Assembly: GCA_027923505.1 (NCBI GenBank)
Contig: BROI01000017.1
Location: 310,001 to 374,000 of the forward strand
Reading direction: 5' to 3'
DNA from: Mayamaea pseudoterrestris
Taxonomy: Eukaryota; Bacillariophyta; Bacillariophyceae; Sellaphorales; Sellaphoraceae
Length of the DNA: 64,000 nucleotides
Positions 26,975 through 38,108 of the stretch are shown here, in pieces. Numbering within the stretch: position 1 is the first letter of the stretch; the number at the start of each line of letters is the position of its first letter. The position numbers and the translations under genes are program-made. Below the pieces are notes generated by a model. It did not search any database. It was not told where the DNA came from and saw only the letters and a program-made list of their open reading frames with translations.

Positions 26975-29170
26975 CTAATAGCGACCACGTCCGCCACGAA
27001 AGCCTCCCCGCCCACCGCGATACCCTCCACGGTCGTCCCAGCGTCCCCTGCCTTCGAAACGACCACCACCTCTGCCTCCACCGCGATCAAAGTATTGTCC
27101 TCCACCACGATACGGCGGCGGAGGAGCGGGTCCACGGCTGCCGTAATCATCACGATGGTGAGGCGGGTCATCGATCGACTCTGAGCGGGTGCGTTTCGAT
27201 CCACGGTCGTCGCGGGGGTCGTAGTGCTGTGCAGGTGGAGAAATTAACCAATGTGTGAGCTGAAAACTAGTAACGATTTTTAACTAATTATAGCAGGTTT
27301 ATTGGCTACAGTACAGTCGCTACAAGATAGTCCAGTAGGCTGACAAGCAAGTTTACGGAGGCGGTCAACACAACATTGCTCAACACACGACAAACGGAAG
27401 ACGTACCTGGTGCTGCGGAGGAAAATCTCCATATCGCCCTCTTCCGCCAAAACGACCTCCTCGGTCGCCTCTTCCTCCATGATAAGATCGATCGTTGAAA
27501 CGACCGTCGAATCCACGAGCACCCATACCCGTAGGCGACTGATGGTGATTAATGATGTTATTTCCATAGTTAGCAACACTACGATCCATACCTGCTCCAC
27601 CTGCAGGACCCATTTGGTAGCCAACGGGAGGGCCACGACGCCGATGCGGCTCACGTCGTGGATTTGTATCCGTCGTAGACTCGGACGGACTACGCTGACG
27701 ACTAGCGGCGGGCGACGGTTCGGCTTCAGGCTGAGCCACATTCTTTGGGCTGCTGTCCGTCTTCTCCACTAGCACAGCCGTTTTCATTAGAGCTTCTTTC
27801 GCTGACGCATCCTCTACCTCGTCGCTTTTTGGCTCGGTAATATTCGCCACAGGCTCAACAGACTTTGATTTCGGAACAAGAACTTCTTCCTCTTGTTCAT
27901 TCGGTGCAGCAGCAAACACATCGCCACCGAAGCCAAGATCGTCGCCACCAGACAAACCTTCGTCGTTAGCTCTAACAGGAGCAGTTCTACGAGAAACCAA
28001 GACGCCCTTCTCCGCTGTTTCGCCGTCAAGAATCTTGCCCTCAATGCCATGTTCGTCTCCAACAAGATCATCGTCGTCCGGAAGCTCTTCAATCTCTTCA
28101 ATTTTAGCCATGACTTCGTTAATAAACGACTGTGCCGCCTTGCGCAGCGCATGGTTGGGAAGCAAGTCATCTGGGCTTACTCCTTCCTGTCCCGTCAAGG
28201 GACAACGAAACCCGCTCTTGGTCAATGCGTCACGAATACAAAAATCACACGTCGTTCGTCCCTCCGTATCCCAAGGCAGCATCATAGCGTCACGGACGAC
28301 ACTGTGACAGATAGCACACAAAAGATACTCAGGTATAGTTGTAGAGGTTAGCTTTAAAGCATAATCCAAGTCCTTTCGCCCACCAGTCGCTAGCTCGGAG
28401 AGGCCGCCACCTCGATTGAGAAGTTCCTTAAAGCCACTAACATTTGGCTGCAGTAGCGGGACATTTGGGTCTCCATCTCCGGTTCCGTCTGGTGCCGCCG
28501 ATAGGTTCAAAAATGTGCGCGGAATCCCAGTGGCGCGCTTCTTTGGCATCAACTGCTTTTCTTGTTCGCGCAGCTCAGGATCAGCGTTAGGACGTTGCTG
28601 CTGCTGTCGCACACCAGCACCATGATTGTTAAATCGCGGAGGCGGAGGACCACTGCCAGCAATGGCTGTTTGACGCATTCCAGCGCGCGCCATCGTCATG
28701 GGGATGACCGCAGTACCGGCCGCTTCCGTCGCTGCACGAAGCGCGGCCAATTCCTTATCTTCGACACTTGTTGAAGAAACGAATTCCTCATCTTCATCTT
28801 GTCCGCGACCATCAATCGTATAAAAGTTGTCTGGAGCAGCTCCGGATGCAGCTGCGCCACTAGCGGCGGATCCAGCAAACCCAGTCATTTGCGCTCGGGC
28901 TACTCGGGCCAAGAATCCCTGCCCCTTGGCTGCTGGTAATCGCTGCACAACGACGCGCGTCCCTCGCGGCAGCAGCATACTCTCATCCGTGTAGTCTTCA
29001 TTCGTCGTGGCATCCTTGACGGCAAGATCAAACTCAATCGACCCTTGGTCCAACTTCTTGGCGGCGACAATGGCCTTTTTCACATCAAGCAAGCGCGCGG
29101 ATGTACCAGGCAAACTGAGAGCTTCAAAATTGGTTCCCGAGCGAAATTTATAAAGAATCGTCGATGACAT
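26975..29170 (-). CDS. RBBP6/Mpe1-like mRNA 3'-end processing factor (DWNN + RING/U-box + RGG tail)
   Basis: Two exons: 29170-27407 and 27226-26975, with an intron at 27406-27227 (GTACGT...ACAG), 671 residues. The N-terminal DWNN ubiquitin-like domain is clear (STILYKFRSGTNFEALSLPG; LLPRGTRVVVQRLPAAKG). A spacer includes the family's GIPRTFL motif. Residues ~290-345 are a U-box/RING-like module (YLLCAICHSVVRDAMMLPWD; TTCDFCIRDAL; FRCPLTGQEGVSPDDLLPN). The C-terminal half is disordered and ends in RGG/GRG repeats, which the second exon extends and finishes with RGGRGRY and TAG. Members act in the cleavage and polyadenylation complex and as E3 ligases. The CCHC zinc knuckle normally between DWNN and RING is absent: no Cys lies in that interval. 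Reading through the intron would give a shorter tail ending eight residues past the donor. Confidence 0.88.
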
Positions 29171-29756
29171 GGTCGTTTATTAATTGTATTGATTAAAGTA
29201 AAATTGCGACAGTATTTCAAGGCGTGTGCAGTCAGTCGGCGTCACGCAATGAGCCTTAATAATATGTGATCGCGCGAAAATATTTGCTTCCAACTATACG
29301 ACTCAACAAGCGATGTGCCTGGCTTCTTGCTCTTGATAAAACAGAACACGGTAGCAGCGCAAGCGAAGAAGCGGTGACTGGTTGTAAAACGACTAACTAA
29401 ACTTTCCGGTTTAAATTCACCACGTCAAAGCTTATCCACTTCCGATCTACACAAAGTTTTTGAGGTATAAACAATACTCTGGCACGTATAAAGGTCTGCA
29501 GGAGTATGAGAAGAAACAACAGCGAAACGTGAGTGCTCATGCGCTCCATGCTCATTGTGAAACCTGTGGCTCACGGACGAAGCAAAAAGATCCTGAAAAC
29601 TAGTCATGAAGGCAATAATAGACTTAAAATACCAGTGAATACTAGTCATTTTTGGCAATACTAACTTGTCTGGGAATGAAAAGACTACATGGTTTCCTAT
29701 AGTAAGTCAATCATTCCAGCGACCGTCGCGCACGGGAACGTCTTCCTGTTGTCACC
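29171..29756. other. Divergent intergenic region (RBBP6-like / CoA-binding protein)
   Basis: 586 bp without a supportable gene. Short frames on either strand have no recognisable content. Confidence 0.5.
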
Positions 29757-30356
29757 ATGGCGCACCACAATCGAACCTTGTCAAGCAGAAACTTGTCGAA
29801 TCTCTTTAAACCATACTACAGTAATACATATATGCGCTGGCTATCTCCCATTGTACGTTCCTCATCATTTCTGAGTGCACTTAGAATGTCATCAGCAGCA
29901 GCGCGTGAGTTTGAGGATTCCGAAACGATGAAAAGGATTCTTTCGTCGACTCGTACCATAGCCTTGGTGGGTGCCTCGCCCAAGCCGGAAAGACCCTCTC
30001 ATCAAGTTATGAACTACTTGATGCAAAAGGGGTATACTGTCTATCCAGTCAATCCTGGTTTGGCTGGCAAGGAAATTTTGGGCCGAACCGTCTATGCCAA
30101 CTTGGTTGACGTTCCAAAACCAGTCGACATGGTTGACGTATTCCGCAACAGCGCCGATGCGGCAGGAGTCGTGGATGATGCCATATCTGTCGAGGCCAAG
30201 AGTGTTTGGATGCAGATTAGTGTCATCAATGAGGAAGCGGCAAAAAAGGCGCATCAAGCAGGTTTGATGGTCGTCATGAACCGGTGCCCCAAGATTGAGA
30301 TTCCGAGACTGGATATTAAAGTGCTTGGATCGGACAATGCATCGTCGTCTTTGTAA
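29757..30356 (+). CDS. CoA-binding-domain protein (YccU-like Rossmann fold), organelle-targeted
   Basis: Single exon, 199 residues, ATG at 29757 (CACCATGG context). The first ~45 residues are Arg/Ser-rich and look like a mitochondrial presequence; Met44 could be the mature start. The CoA-binding fold is evident: [60 protein letters not shown] and [15 protein letters not shown]. These match the small YccU/CoA_binding_2 proteins, relatives of the succinyl-CoA synthetase alpha N-domain; their cellular function is poorly known. An AATAAA lies just after the stop (about 30388). Confidence 0.88.
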   Translation: MAHHNRTLSSRNLSNLFKPYYSNTYMRWLSPIVRSSSFLSALRMSSAAAREFEDSETMKRILSSTRTIALVGASPKPERPSHQVMNYLMQKGYTVYPVNPGLAGKEILGRTVYANLVDVPKPVDMVDVFRNSADAAGVVDDAISVEAKSVWMQISVINEEAAKKAHQAGLMVVMNRCPKIEIPRLDIKVLGSDNASSSL

Positions 30357-30487
30357 AGCTACTTAAAGGTCTGTCATATCATTTTGTAATAAACGAACTT
30401 GCATGCTTCATACTTGACAGGCCTATTACTTTCTAATTAATGTGATTAGTGAATGCACGATGTATACAACAGGTATCTTAGCTGACC

Positions 30488-32167
30488 CTACATGGTACCC
30501 GCAAAATTGGCAGCATCCTTACCATGACTATCCATTTGGTCTGCCTTGCGCTTCGCCATGGGCCATTTGCTCGTAATCTTTACTCGATGCGAAAAGAATT
30601 CAATTCCACCATCGCCTGTAATATCACTATCCCCATACTTGCTCATTGTGTCATATCTGCCCCCGAACGAAAAGGGCTCTCGAGGCACTGGAATGCCAAT
30701 GTTTATGCCAAGCATGCCAGCGCGGAAGCGATCCGTGAACCAGTCGGCATGCGCTCCACAGCTCGTGTAGATGGATGCTGCATTGCCAAACGGATTGGCG
30801 TTTTCAATCTCCACAGCCTCTTCCCATGACTTGCAGTTGTAAATGCTAAGAACGGGTCCAAACACTTCTTCCTTCATTGTCTTGTCTTTAGAAGACGAAT
30901 GCAAAATTATAGTTGGTCCAATCCAGTGACCATTGCCGGGTTGTTCCCAACTGCGTCCATCCAAAAGCAGTTCCGCTCCATCGTTCTCCACCGCATCCTT
31001 AATGTACCTATGAATCTTCATGTACGAAGCTTCGTCAATGACTGGTCCCATTTCTCCCGGTCCAGAGCCTGGTTTAATCTTCGTCGCGCAGTCCACAATG
31101 GCTTGAATCAATGATGGCTCAGTCTCGTTGCCATTGCTACCATCATTGACGTGCAGCAGTACACTGGCTGCCATACATCGCTGGCCTGCGCATCCGGCGA
31201 ATGATACAGTGATATCAGACGCTGCCGTGGAAACATCACAGTCGCTCAACGCGACCAAATGGTTCTTGGCGCCTCCCAAAGCAATGCAGCGCTTGTGCAG
31301 CCTGTTGCATTCCTCCTTGATGATTCGCGCCACTGGACTTGATCCGACAAACGTGACCGCCTTGACGTTTGGGTGGCGCATCAAGGCCTGCACCGGCGCT
31401 GCCGCACCTTGCACGAGTTGCACGACGCCCGACGGAACGCCGGCTTGCGTCAAGAGTTGCATTGCGCGGTGCATGGTCAAGGGCACCTTTTCGCTCGGCT
31501 TGAGCACGACGCAGTTTCCCATGACCAAGGCGATTGGCAGCGTCCACATTGGCACCATGAACGGAAAGTTAAAGGGCACAATGCTTGCAACCACACCAAG
31601 TGGACGTCGATCGTCCCGACAGTACACCCCGCCCGAGCTCACTTGCATCAATCTGCCAGCCGCCAGTTGCGGCAAACTGCAGGCATACTCGACAGTTTCG
31701 TTTCCCTTGGCGACATCCGCCAATGCTTCAGTGATATTCTTGCCATTTTCTTTGACAATCAATTGCGCTAGCTCGTTGGCGTGCTCCTGGACGAGAGCGT
31801 GGAATTTGAGCATGATTGCAGCCCGCGTTTTGATGGTAAGCTTGCTCCATGACGCAAATGCTGTTTGAGCGGCAGCGACGGCCTTGTCGACATCTGTTTC
31901 GTTGGATAGAGCAACCTTGGCAATCACCGCGCCATCGGCCGGATTGTGAACGTTCATGTACTCCTTGGTGGACGGAGGTACGAACGTGCCAGAAATGTAG
32001 TTGTCAATCGTGACAACATTCGACTCCGTTTTGGCATGGCATCTTTCGCTCATATTGAATATTTCGACTTTATGAGAAATATGCTTTGCATTTATAGCTA
32101 TGGTGTATCCTGCTTGTACTGTAATGCGAGCAAGAACGGATCCGTATTTTGTGTGTCGTTCCATCAT
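30488..32167 (-). CDS. Methylmalonate-semialdehyde dehydrogenase (acylating), mitochondrial
   Basis: Single exon, 559 residues from the ATG at 32167; the core starts near Met39 (32053), and the first 38 residues could be a mitochondrial presequence. ALDH-fold hallmarks of the MMSDH branch: NYISGTFVPPSTKEYMNVHN, VVASIVPFNFPFMVPMWTLP, VTFVGSSPVARIIKEECNRL, GGAKNHLVALSDCD, and the catalytic Cys in FAGCAGQRCMAAS. The SxPFNFP and GGAKNH blocks distinguish it from ordinary aldehyde dehydrogenases. The enzyme converts methylmalonate or malonate semialdehyde with CoA and NAD to propionyl-CoA or acetyl-CoA in valine, pyrimidine and inositol catabolism. A perfect TGACGTCA lies 27 bp upstream of the ATG. 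Confidence 0.93.
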   Translation of the reverse strand: MMERHTKYGSVLARITVQAGYTIAINAKHISHKVEIFNMSERCHAKTESNVVTIDNYISGTFVPPSTKEYMNVHNPADGAVIAKVALSNETDVDKAVAAAQTAFASWSKLTIKTRAAIMLKFHALVQEHANELAQLIVKENGKNITEALADVAKGNETVEYACSLPQLAAGRLMQVSSGGVYCRDDRRPLGVVASIVPFNFPFMVPMWTLPIALVMGNCVVLKPSEKVPLTMHRAMQLLTQAGVPSGVVQLVQGAAAPVQALMRHPNVKAVTFVGSSPVARIIKEECNRLHKRCIALGGAKNHLVALSDCDVSTAASDITVSFAGCAGQRCMAASVLLHVNDGSNGNETEPSLIQAIVDCATKIKPGSGPGEMGPVIDEASYMKIHRYIKDAVENDGAELLLDGRSWEQPGNGHWIGPTIILHSSSKDKTMKEEVFGPVLSIYNCKSWEEAVEIENANPFGNAASIYTSCGAHADWFTDRFRAGMLGINIGIPVPREPFSFGGRYDTMSKYGDSDITGDGGIEFFSHRVKITSKWPMAKRKADQMDSHGKDAANFAGTM

Positions 32168-32485
32168 GGCGAGGTTCTTCCGCGCGTCAAAAATGACGTC
32201 ATTCTATGTCGCATCGGTTCGCAAATAAACTTGCGTCTGACCGTCTCCCGTCAACGAACTTCGGTGAGCGTCGACACGCCCACTCGCTGCGGCATCATCA
32301 TCACAATGGGATTGGACCGGCTGCTGCTGCGTTAATATATATTAACAATCCACGACGGACGAGCCGTAGCGAAGAGGAGACTTACGATTACTTTATAAAC
32401 TCATTGGTACTCGCCCAACGGTAGAAGAGATTAACGATATTTACAGAGCTCAAATACAGCAAAACACTTTTATTTTCTTCAAGAC
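32168..32485. other. Divergent intergenic region with CRE palindrome
   Basis: 318 bp between divergent starts. Contains TGACGTCA at 32194-32201 and an AT palindrome TTAATATATATTAA at about 32333-32346, which could serve as a TATA-like element. Confidence 0.45.
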
Positions 32486-33454
32486 ATGCCGCCAATAAAT
32501 ACAATTACGGTAGCGCCATCGCCAAAGCGCTTTCAGGAGACGGTTCGTCGCACCATGGACGACCTAATGAAATCTCATGGTTTTGACCGGGCGACTGCCA
32601 CAGACGCTTTGGTGACGGCCATGTCGGCCGCGTGGGTGGTGCCAGTGCCGACGGAAGCGGAGGTATGATTATATAACTTGATGGCCTTTGACCGACTGCT
32701 TGTCTTGCATTTCACATGGAATAATACACGCTCACGCCATTTTTTGTTCCTTCAGGTTTACGCTTTGGTAAATTCGGTTGGAATTGGATCGTTGGAAGCC
32801 AAGGCGGCGCTCATGGTTGCTGCCACGCTCGACGAAATTATGCGGCAAGAATCACTTTCGTTGCCAAAGGCGCTGGTTTTGATTACCAAACGAATGACGA
32901 CCAAGCATGTATTGGAGCATTTAACGGAGCGACAAGGGGGCAAGGAAGCTGTAGATATTAAAATGGCTGCGCCTGTTGCAACTGCGAGTGGCAAAGCTGC
33001 ATTGTCTAGTACAATGTCGTCTGCAGGTATTGATACAGACAACATGATGGAATCGTTCGACAGTAATACGAGTTTGTCTGAGCAGAATTCAATGATGGCA
33101 TCAAAATTATCAAAGCAACCTCTTTTGGTGCATAGGACTGCAGCAAGTGCGAGAAAGACTCGCACGCGGCAAGCGAACGTTGACAAGGCCGCATCGGCCG
33201 CCCAGACTACGGATAATATAACGACTCGCTCACGGGCGGATTCCATCGATCTTCAAGTGCATGACAAGCTCGAGACGGCAGGAGCGAGTACGGCGAGTGA
33301 GGACTCTAGTTCGTCCGTGGTTGCCGCCGCACCGACCACGACGCGAAGCAGCAAGCGTTTGCGCGCGGAGGAAGCGTCCGGCAGCGGGACGGCGGCAAAT
33401 ACTGCAACGCTTGCTACATTGGCAACGAACAAGCGCCCGCGTCGGGGTCGGTGA
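32486..33454 (+). CDS. Hypothetical protein with helical N-domain and basic C-terminus
   Basis: Two exons: 32486-32662 and 32756-33454, with an intron at 32663-32755 (GTATGA...TTCAG), 291 residues. The N-terminal ~130 residues are helical and ordered (FQETVRRTMDDLMKSHGFDR, SLEAKAALMVAATLDEIMRQ, LPKALVLITKRMTTKHVLEH). The remainder is Ser/Thr/Ala-rich and disordered, ending with basic clusters (SSKRLRAEE; TNKRPRRGR) that could be nuclear localisation signals. No family recognised. The HGFDRATATDAL stretch vaguely recalls a UBA-type three-helix motif, which I do not claim. Confidence 0.7.
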
Positions 33455-33628
33455 GGTTAGTTGGTGAGGTTACAGTTCTTGATCATGGCTGATTTAAAAA
33501 AAGTTTTGGCGGATGTTTGGCGAGGACGTTTGTCGGATTTTGATGAAGAACTTTACGTAACAATATCCTTCGTGGCTCTTAAGCGCTTACAAAAAAAAAA
33601 GATAAACATATATACACATCTTCCGTCG

Positions 33629-35463
33629 CTACACATCCATAGACTCTAAAACCTCATGATAATCCCGCTCAGTCAGTTGCGATTCATCAATTTGGTTGTT
33701 CTGATGGTGGTGTGGCAACTGACCATGATCATCCATTCCCAGGCGATCCAACGGCTCGTGATGATCTTGTCCGCCAGTGCCATCATCCGCGTTTTCGTCT
33801 TCATCATCGTCGTCATCTTCTTCGTCCTCTTCTTCGTCATCTTCGTCATCAGGCAGTACTGGTGTGGGGAACCCCTCCACTGCCAGCGCAAGATCTACAT
33901 CCTTGGTAAAGCCTAAATTCGCCAAAAGCGCGACACGTTCCTGACTCATCTTGGTCTTCATGGTCCGCGTAGCATCCGTTCCATGTCGATGCAAATTCAT
34001 CAGTCGCAGCTTTTGCTCGACGCACCAAGCCCAGAGTTCGGGCATTTCGGCGGGAGGTATGAGAAAATGCCCGTGGACTTTGAAGAAATCCTCACATTGC
34101 GAAAATCGCTGCCGCCACGTATGGCGGGGACCCGCGAGCGTCTGACGAACCTCCCACGAAAAGCCAAGCTGATCCAGCAACTGAGTGCGTGCCGGCGTCA
34201 TGCTTGACTTTTTGCCCTTGAGCATTTGCCGACGCTGATGTCGTTGCGTATGTACCCATCGGCCAAGCTTGGGGTTTTGCGCATAATGCGTCGGGACCAT
34301 TGTGTTTCCATTCTGCTGCGAATACATTTGCAACTCTCGGTAGTGGTCTTCCCATTTGTCAACGTGGACGCTGTGCAAAAGAGGGCATGAATAGTGAGAA
34401 ACGAAGAAAGCAGGACAAGCACTAAAAGAAGAAAGGCAACTCAAAACAACACTGCCAAATACACTTGCACATACCGAAAGTGGAACCCAAGCTCCTCTAG
34501 TTGACGCATTCGTTCCTCCACCATGCGATTCTTCCGCCCCTCCTTCAAGTGCGTCGCATACGTTGTGCGCTGTCGATGAATCCACTCGGCGAAGCTTGGG
34601 TCCGCGGGAAATCCATGAGGCACCAACGTGTTACCATGCACCTGCTTGTAGCGTTGCAGCTGCTGAAATCGTGCGTTCCAATCCTCCTTTTGTCTGCGAC
34701 TGCGCTCCGTGCTCCATACAAAGCCAAGATCGTCCAGCTGCGCAATCTTATCCGCCGTGAGAGAACACTTCTTTTTATATCCCTCCGGCGTCAACTTGTG
34801 ATAGAGCTTGTATTGCTCGCGCGTATTGTGCACAAACTTGCCGAGCGAGGGATTCTCCTTGTATCGAATTGGTATCAACAAATTACCATGCTCAAGCCTG
34901 TAGGCTTCCAACATGGCGAGGCGATCCTCCCAGTTGACGCGAGTAGGCGTTGCGCGGGGACGCTTCGTTGTTACCACATCTGTGGTTCCAGTTGGAGCAT
35001 CCTTGCGCTTTTTATCACTACCGTCATCAGTTAAAAGCTGTTTCGCTGCATCTTGATCATGATGAGGAGTTACTTGTGACTGTAAGTTTGCTAATGGAAT
35101 CGGCTCGTGATCATCATGCTGCAATGCAGCGGCCGCAGCCGCAGCTGCAGTGCTCGTCGGAGTCGAAGGCTGCCCATAGGCGAGAATGAGGTTTCCAGTA
35201 GTGTTTGCTGCATCCTTTTCGACGGCTGCAGGTTCTTCAATAGTCGCTTCGTGCAATTCAGCCGCCGCAGCCTCGACGCTCAGAATCGGTTGCTGAATAA
35301 TGTTCTCGGTGCTGCTGCATGTGTTGACGACGACCACTTCTTGCTGCGGCTGTTGCTGTTCAATCGGTTCGCTCGCTTCGTTCAAGTACTCGCCGTTACC
35401 GCCATGAAATGGCTCCGCGGCTGGCTCACGATCGTTGGATCCATCATTCACGGAGTCATTCAT
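33629..35463 (-). CDS. Protein with four helicase-associated (HA) domains
   Basis: Two exons: 35463-34475 and 34370-33629, with an intron at 34474-34371 (GTATGT...ACAG), 576 residues, ATG at 35463. The first ~165 residues are disordered with poly-Ala and a possible nuclear signal (VTTKRPRAT). Four HA repeats follow, each starting with W and carrying the GNxLxPxxYxxNPxLGxWVxxxR pattern: VNWEDRLAMLEAYRLEHGN, EDWNARFQQLQRYKQVHGN, DKWEDHYRELQMYSQQNGN and HTWRQRFSQCEDFFKVHGH. A long Asp/Glu run and a His/Gln-rich tail end the protein. HA domains are predicted small helical, probably DNA-binding, modules, strongly expanded in diatoms. There is no helicase core here, so it is a stand-alone HA protein, perhaps a DNA-binding regulator. 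Confidence 0.88.
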
Positions 35464-35706
35464 CGTCGCCGAGGTTCAAGACGGAAGTTTAGTTGGTCGT
35501 TGTGCTCTGCTGTAGGAGATGGAGCGCCATTGTCGACTGCGCAAAACCGATTAGCCACCAAACACATAACGGTGTGACATGAGTACCGTTAAGAGTTTGC
35601 TTACGTTGGTCATGAAACCGATTTGCGCAAGCCAGCCTTGCCTCATTATTTACACAAGACGCCGACGACGCCATACAATAACATACAATAACAATCGTCA
35701 TAAACC

Positions 35707-36381
35707 ATGGCAATGAACATAGACAATACGACCAAGCTCCTTCAAGGAACCATTCTTGATATCTGCAAAGAGCAGCGCAAATGGGCTGCTGAGGCCAAAT
35801 TCAATGTAATTTTGCCGCGATCGGCAGAAGCACAGAGTCATAACATCATGTCATTCATCGGCCGTCATGATCCTGCATGTCAGCCATATTTCAATGAAAG
35901 GATTTACTTTGACACAGCAAAGTACAAAAGTTCTTCTGATTGGAATGACTTGTTACACGACTTGCAAAGAGCGGCACTGGAATCCGGTTCCATCCTTATT
36001 TCAAATGGGTCAACCAAACGCAAAAACTATCGGTCGCACCAAATAGTCTGCAATCATTATCGTCCATACAAGCCACAAAACAACAATCAAGAAAATAATA
36101 CCAACAAGCAGTATAGGAAGACGTCATTACACAATGACCGATTGAATAGTCGCGGGAAGGATGGTCAGAAGTTGAACCGAAGGACAACAAATGGCGTGGC
36201 TTGCGCGCGCGCGCGTTGCGCGCGCCATGCTGTTGAAAACCTCGTCGCACTGGTTCACACCGCCATGTCAATGGCGAGCCGTTCGTTCGCTCGCCACCTT
36301 CTCCGAAAAGTAGGATGGATGCCATCATTGACTCTATCCAGTCTAGTTTTTGAGCATTCTTGTTATCCCTTTCTACGTTAA
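35707..36381 (+). CDS. Hypothetical protein, possibly a relic of a transposase-like DNA-binding domain
   Basis: Open frame of 224 codons from the ATG at 35707 (CCATGG). The first ~160 residues look coding, with a central basic part (SHQIVCNHYRPYKPQNNNQE; DGQKLNRRTTNG) that faintly recalls the start of FAR1/Mutator-type zinc-binding domains found in many algal genomes. The following stretch is encoded by an alternating GC run (about 36206-36227) and becomes Ala/Arg-rich with no resemblance to a fold, so the real protein may end or be disrupted there. No zinc-ligand pattern is completed. It could be a short real gene, a truncated transposon-derived gene, or decayed sequence. Confidence 0.4.
   Translation: MAMNIDNTTKLLQGTILDICKEQRKWAAEAKFNVILPRSAEAQSHNIMSFIGRHDPACQPYFNERIYFDTAKYKSSSDWNDLLHDLQRAALESGSILISNGSTKRKNYRSHQIVCNHYRPYKPQNNNQENNTNKQYRKTSLHNDRLNSRGKDGQKLNRRTTNGVACARARCARHAVENLVALVHTAMSMASRSFARHLLRKVGWMPSLTLSSLVFEHSCYPFLR
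36206..36227. repeat. Alternating GC (Z-DNA-prone) tract
   Basis: A run of GCGCGCGCGCG, interrupted by TT, then GCGCGCGCC. It is the only long alternating purine-pyrimidine GC tract I noticed in the window, and it also forms a near-perfect inverted repeat. Confidence 0.7.
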
Positions 36382-36389
36382 AGTGCAAG

Positions 36390-38108
36390 ATGATGTTATC
36401 GCACGGACGACTTTACTCGACATTATTCACGGCCATGTTCCTTGCTCTGGGACCATTGCCGTCCAATGCCTTTTCCGTGTCGAAGGTCCGCAAACATGGC
36501 CACGCACCCGCCATTCCTGCTTCCTTTCCGACGACTCCAAAGCCCTTGAACAATATCTCTTTGAACTTGTTTTCGTCGCGACGAGCGGTTCATAGTTTTG
36601 CAACCAGTAACAGCAATCGACTCAAAGTGCGAAAGACGCGCAAGATGATGTTTGCCGCTCTGACGGTACTATTGCGACGCACGCGACGAGCCGTTGCATT
36701 CATGGCGTTTGCCGTTTGCGTTTGGATGAGTCACCAGCATGTCGCGCATGCCAATGTTGTTTCGCAGCAGCAACCAGAGATTGTAGTTTCAACAACCAAG
36801 AATCCGGGCAAGGTGATTGCTGTCTGCGGCGGCGTTGTTTTGACGAATGAACTTTACAAGCGGTCCATGAAGCAGCAAGGAAGTGACGATTCGTTGAGCT
36901 CGCCTGGTGGAAATGATAATGTTGATAATGTATTGACGCGACCGGCGCGGGCCTTGGAGCAAGTGGAACCTTTGCCGACGAAGGAACCATTGATGAATGG
37001 AGACAAGTCGCTCACAAACTCTACCAACGTTTCCACCGACTCGGTCTCGTTTTCCGTCGACAGCAGTACCGACTCGATCACTCAGACTAGTACCAAACTA
37101 CCATCATTACCAAACGAAGACGTCAACATGACCACGGTCCAAAAGCTCCAGCAGAGGGTCGAAAATGCTGCCACCAAGATGGAAGGCAAGCTCCAGGAAT
37201 GGTCGACTCGAAGCTCACCGGCAATCGACTCGCTGCCAAAGCCAACCACCATTTCGTTGCAGCGCACCAGTGCGGGGACTTCAACTAGTAGTCCATCTGT
37301 CGCAAGTGCGACCAAGACGTTGACGAAACCAGTCAAGATTACCATTCCGCCGCTACCGGCAACCGCTGCCAAGCCACGTACGACCATGACAGCTCCAGCG
37401 ACTGCCACGTCTCCGACGGCTCCGTTTTCGACGGCTCTCACGGCAGTCGCTCCGGCGACTGCCGCGGCAACGTCAGTGGCAGCATCACCCGTCAAGTCCA
37501 CGTCTGCGCCAACGTTAACGGAGTTGCCTCTAGCCGTTGCATCTACAATGGCGTCCGTACCTTTAACAACGACACCACCTTCTTACAAGGAAACACCAAC
37601 AAAGCAACCTTTACAAGTGATTGATCAAGACAAGCCAACAGTGAAAGTTGCCGGGAGTGGTGACCAATTACCGCCGCTGAGTGTCATGGGATTCGACGCG
37701 AACGGCCGCGCATTGACGCCCGAGCCAAAGAAAAATAGTAAGGATCGAAAGGAAACCTCAACGAGCATAAGTCCTCGGAAAGGCAGCACCAACAGCCCCA
37801 AGCATGACGCTCTACGAGCAATTGGATTTGGGAATGCTACGCCAGCGACCGAAGCGAAAACCTCTCATCAACAACCATTGGTAGTTAAAGATACGTATCA
37901 AGCTTCGCGCAGCAGTACTTCCTCTTCCGTGTCTTCTGCACCATTTGTCAAATCTGGAGCGGCGACGAATGGTGAATGGAAGGAACGGCCAATCATTGTG
38001 CAGCCAAGGCCACTTGATGAGGAGGTTGCGCTTCAGCAAAAGTATGCTGCGATTGACGATGTTGGGGAGAGGGCATACCAGATTTTGATTGATTTGTCAA
38101 TGATCTGA
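36390..38108 (+). CDS. Plastid protein with second thylakoid-type signal and long Pro/Thr/Ser/Ala-rich disordered region
   Basis: Single exon, 572 residues from the ATG at 36390. A signal peptide ends LPSNA|FSV (complex-plastid pattern), then a basic Ser-rich transit region. A second hydrophobic segment, preceded by RRTRR and ending HVAHA|NVV, resembles a thylakoid (possibly Tat-type) transfer signal near residues 100-125. A short ordered piece follows (KVIAVCGGVVLTNELYKRSM). Residues ~180-500 are low complexity with many TAPATA-like stretches. The C-terminus has a short conserved-looking tail (EVALQQKYAAIDDVGERAYQ). No known domain. It is probably thylakoid-lumen or thylakoid-membrane located; function unknown. 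Confidence 0.7.
   Translation: MMLSHGRLYSTLFTAMFLALGPLPSNAFSVSKVRKHGHAPAIPASFPTTPKPLNNISLNLFSSRRAVHSFATSNSNRLKVRKTRKMMFAALTVLLRRTRRAVAFMAFAVCVWMSHQHVAHANVVSQQQPEIVVSTTKNPGKVIAVCGGVVLTNELYKRSMKQQGSDDSLSSPGGNDNVDNVLTRPARALEQVEPLPTKEPLMNGDKSLTNSTNVSTDSVSFSVDSSTDSITQTSTKLPSLPNEDVNMTTVQKLQQRVENAATKMEGKLQEWSTRSSPAIDSLPKPTTISLQRTSAGTSTSSPSVASATKTLTKPVKITIPPLPATAAKPRTTMTAPATATSPTAPFSTALTAVAPATAAATSVAASPVKSTSAPTLTELPLAVASTMASVPLTTTPPSYKETPTKQPLQVIDQDKPTVKVAGSGDQLPPLSVMGFDANGRALTPEPKKNSKDRKETSTSISPRKGSTNSPKHDALRAIGFGNATPATEAKTSHQQPLVVKDTYQASRSSTSSSVSSAPFVKSGAATNGEWKERPIIVQPRPLDEEVALQQKYAAIDDVGERAYQILIDLSMI

Noticed and set aside
33461-33649. 62-codon plus-strand frame after the hypothetical gene at 32486
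   Set aside because: Ends in a poly-Lys/AT run and overlaps the 3' region of the HA protein gene; no support beyond being open.
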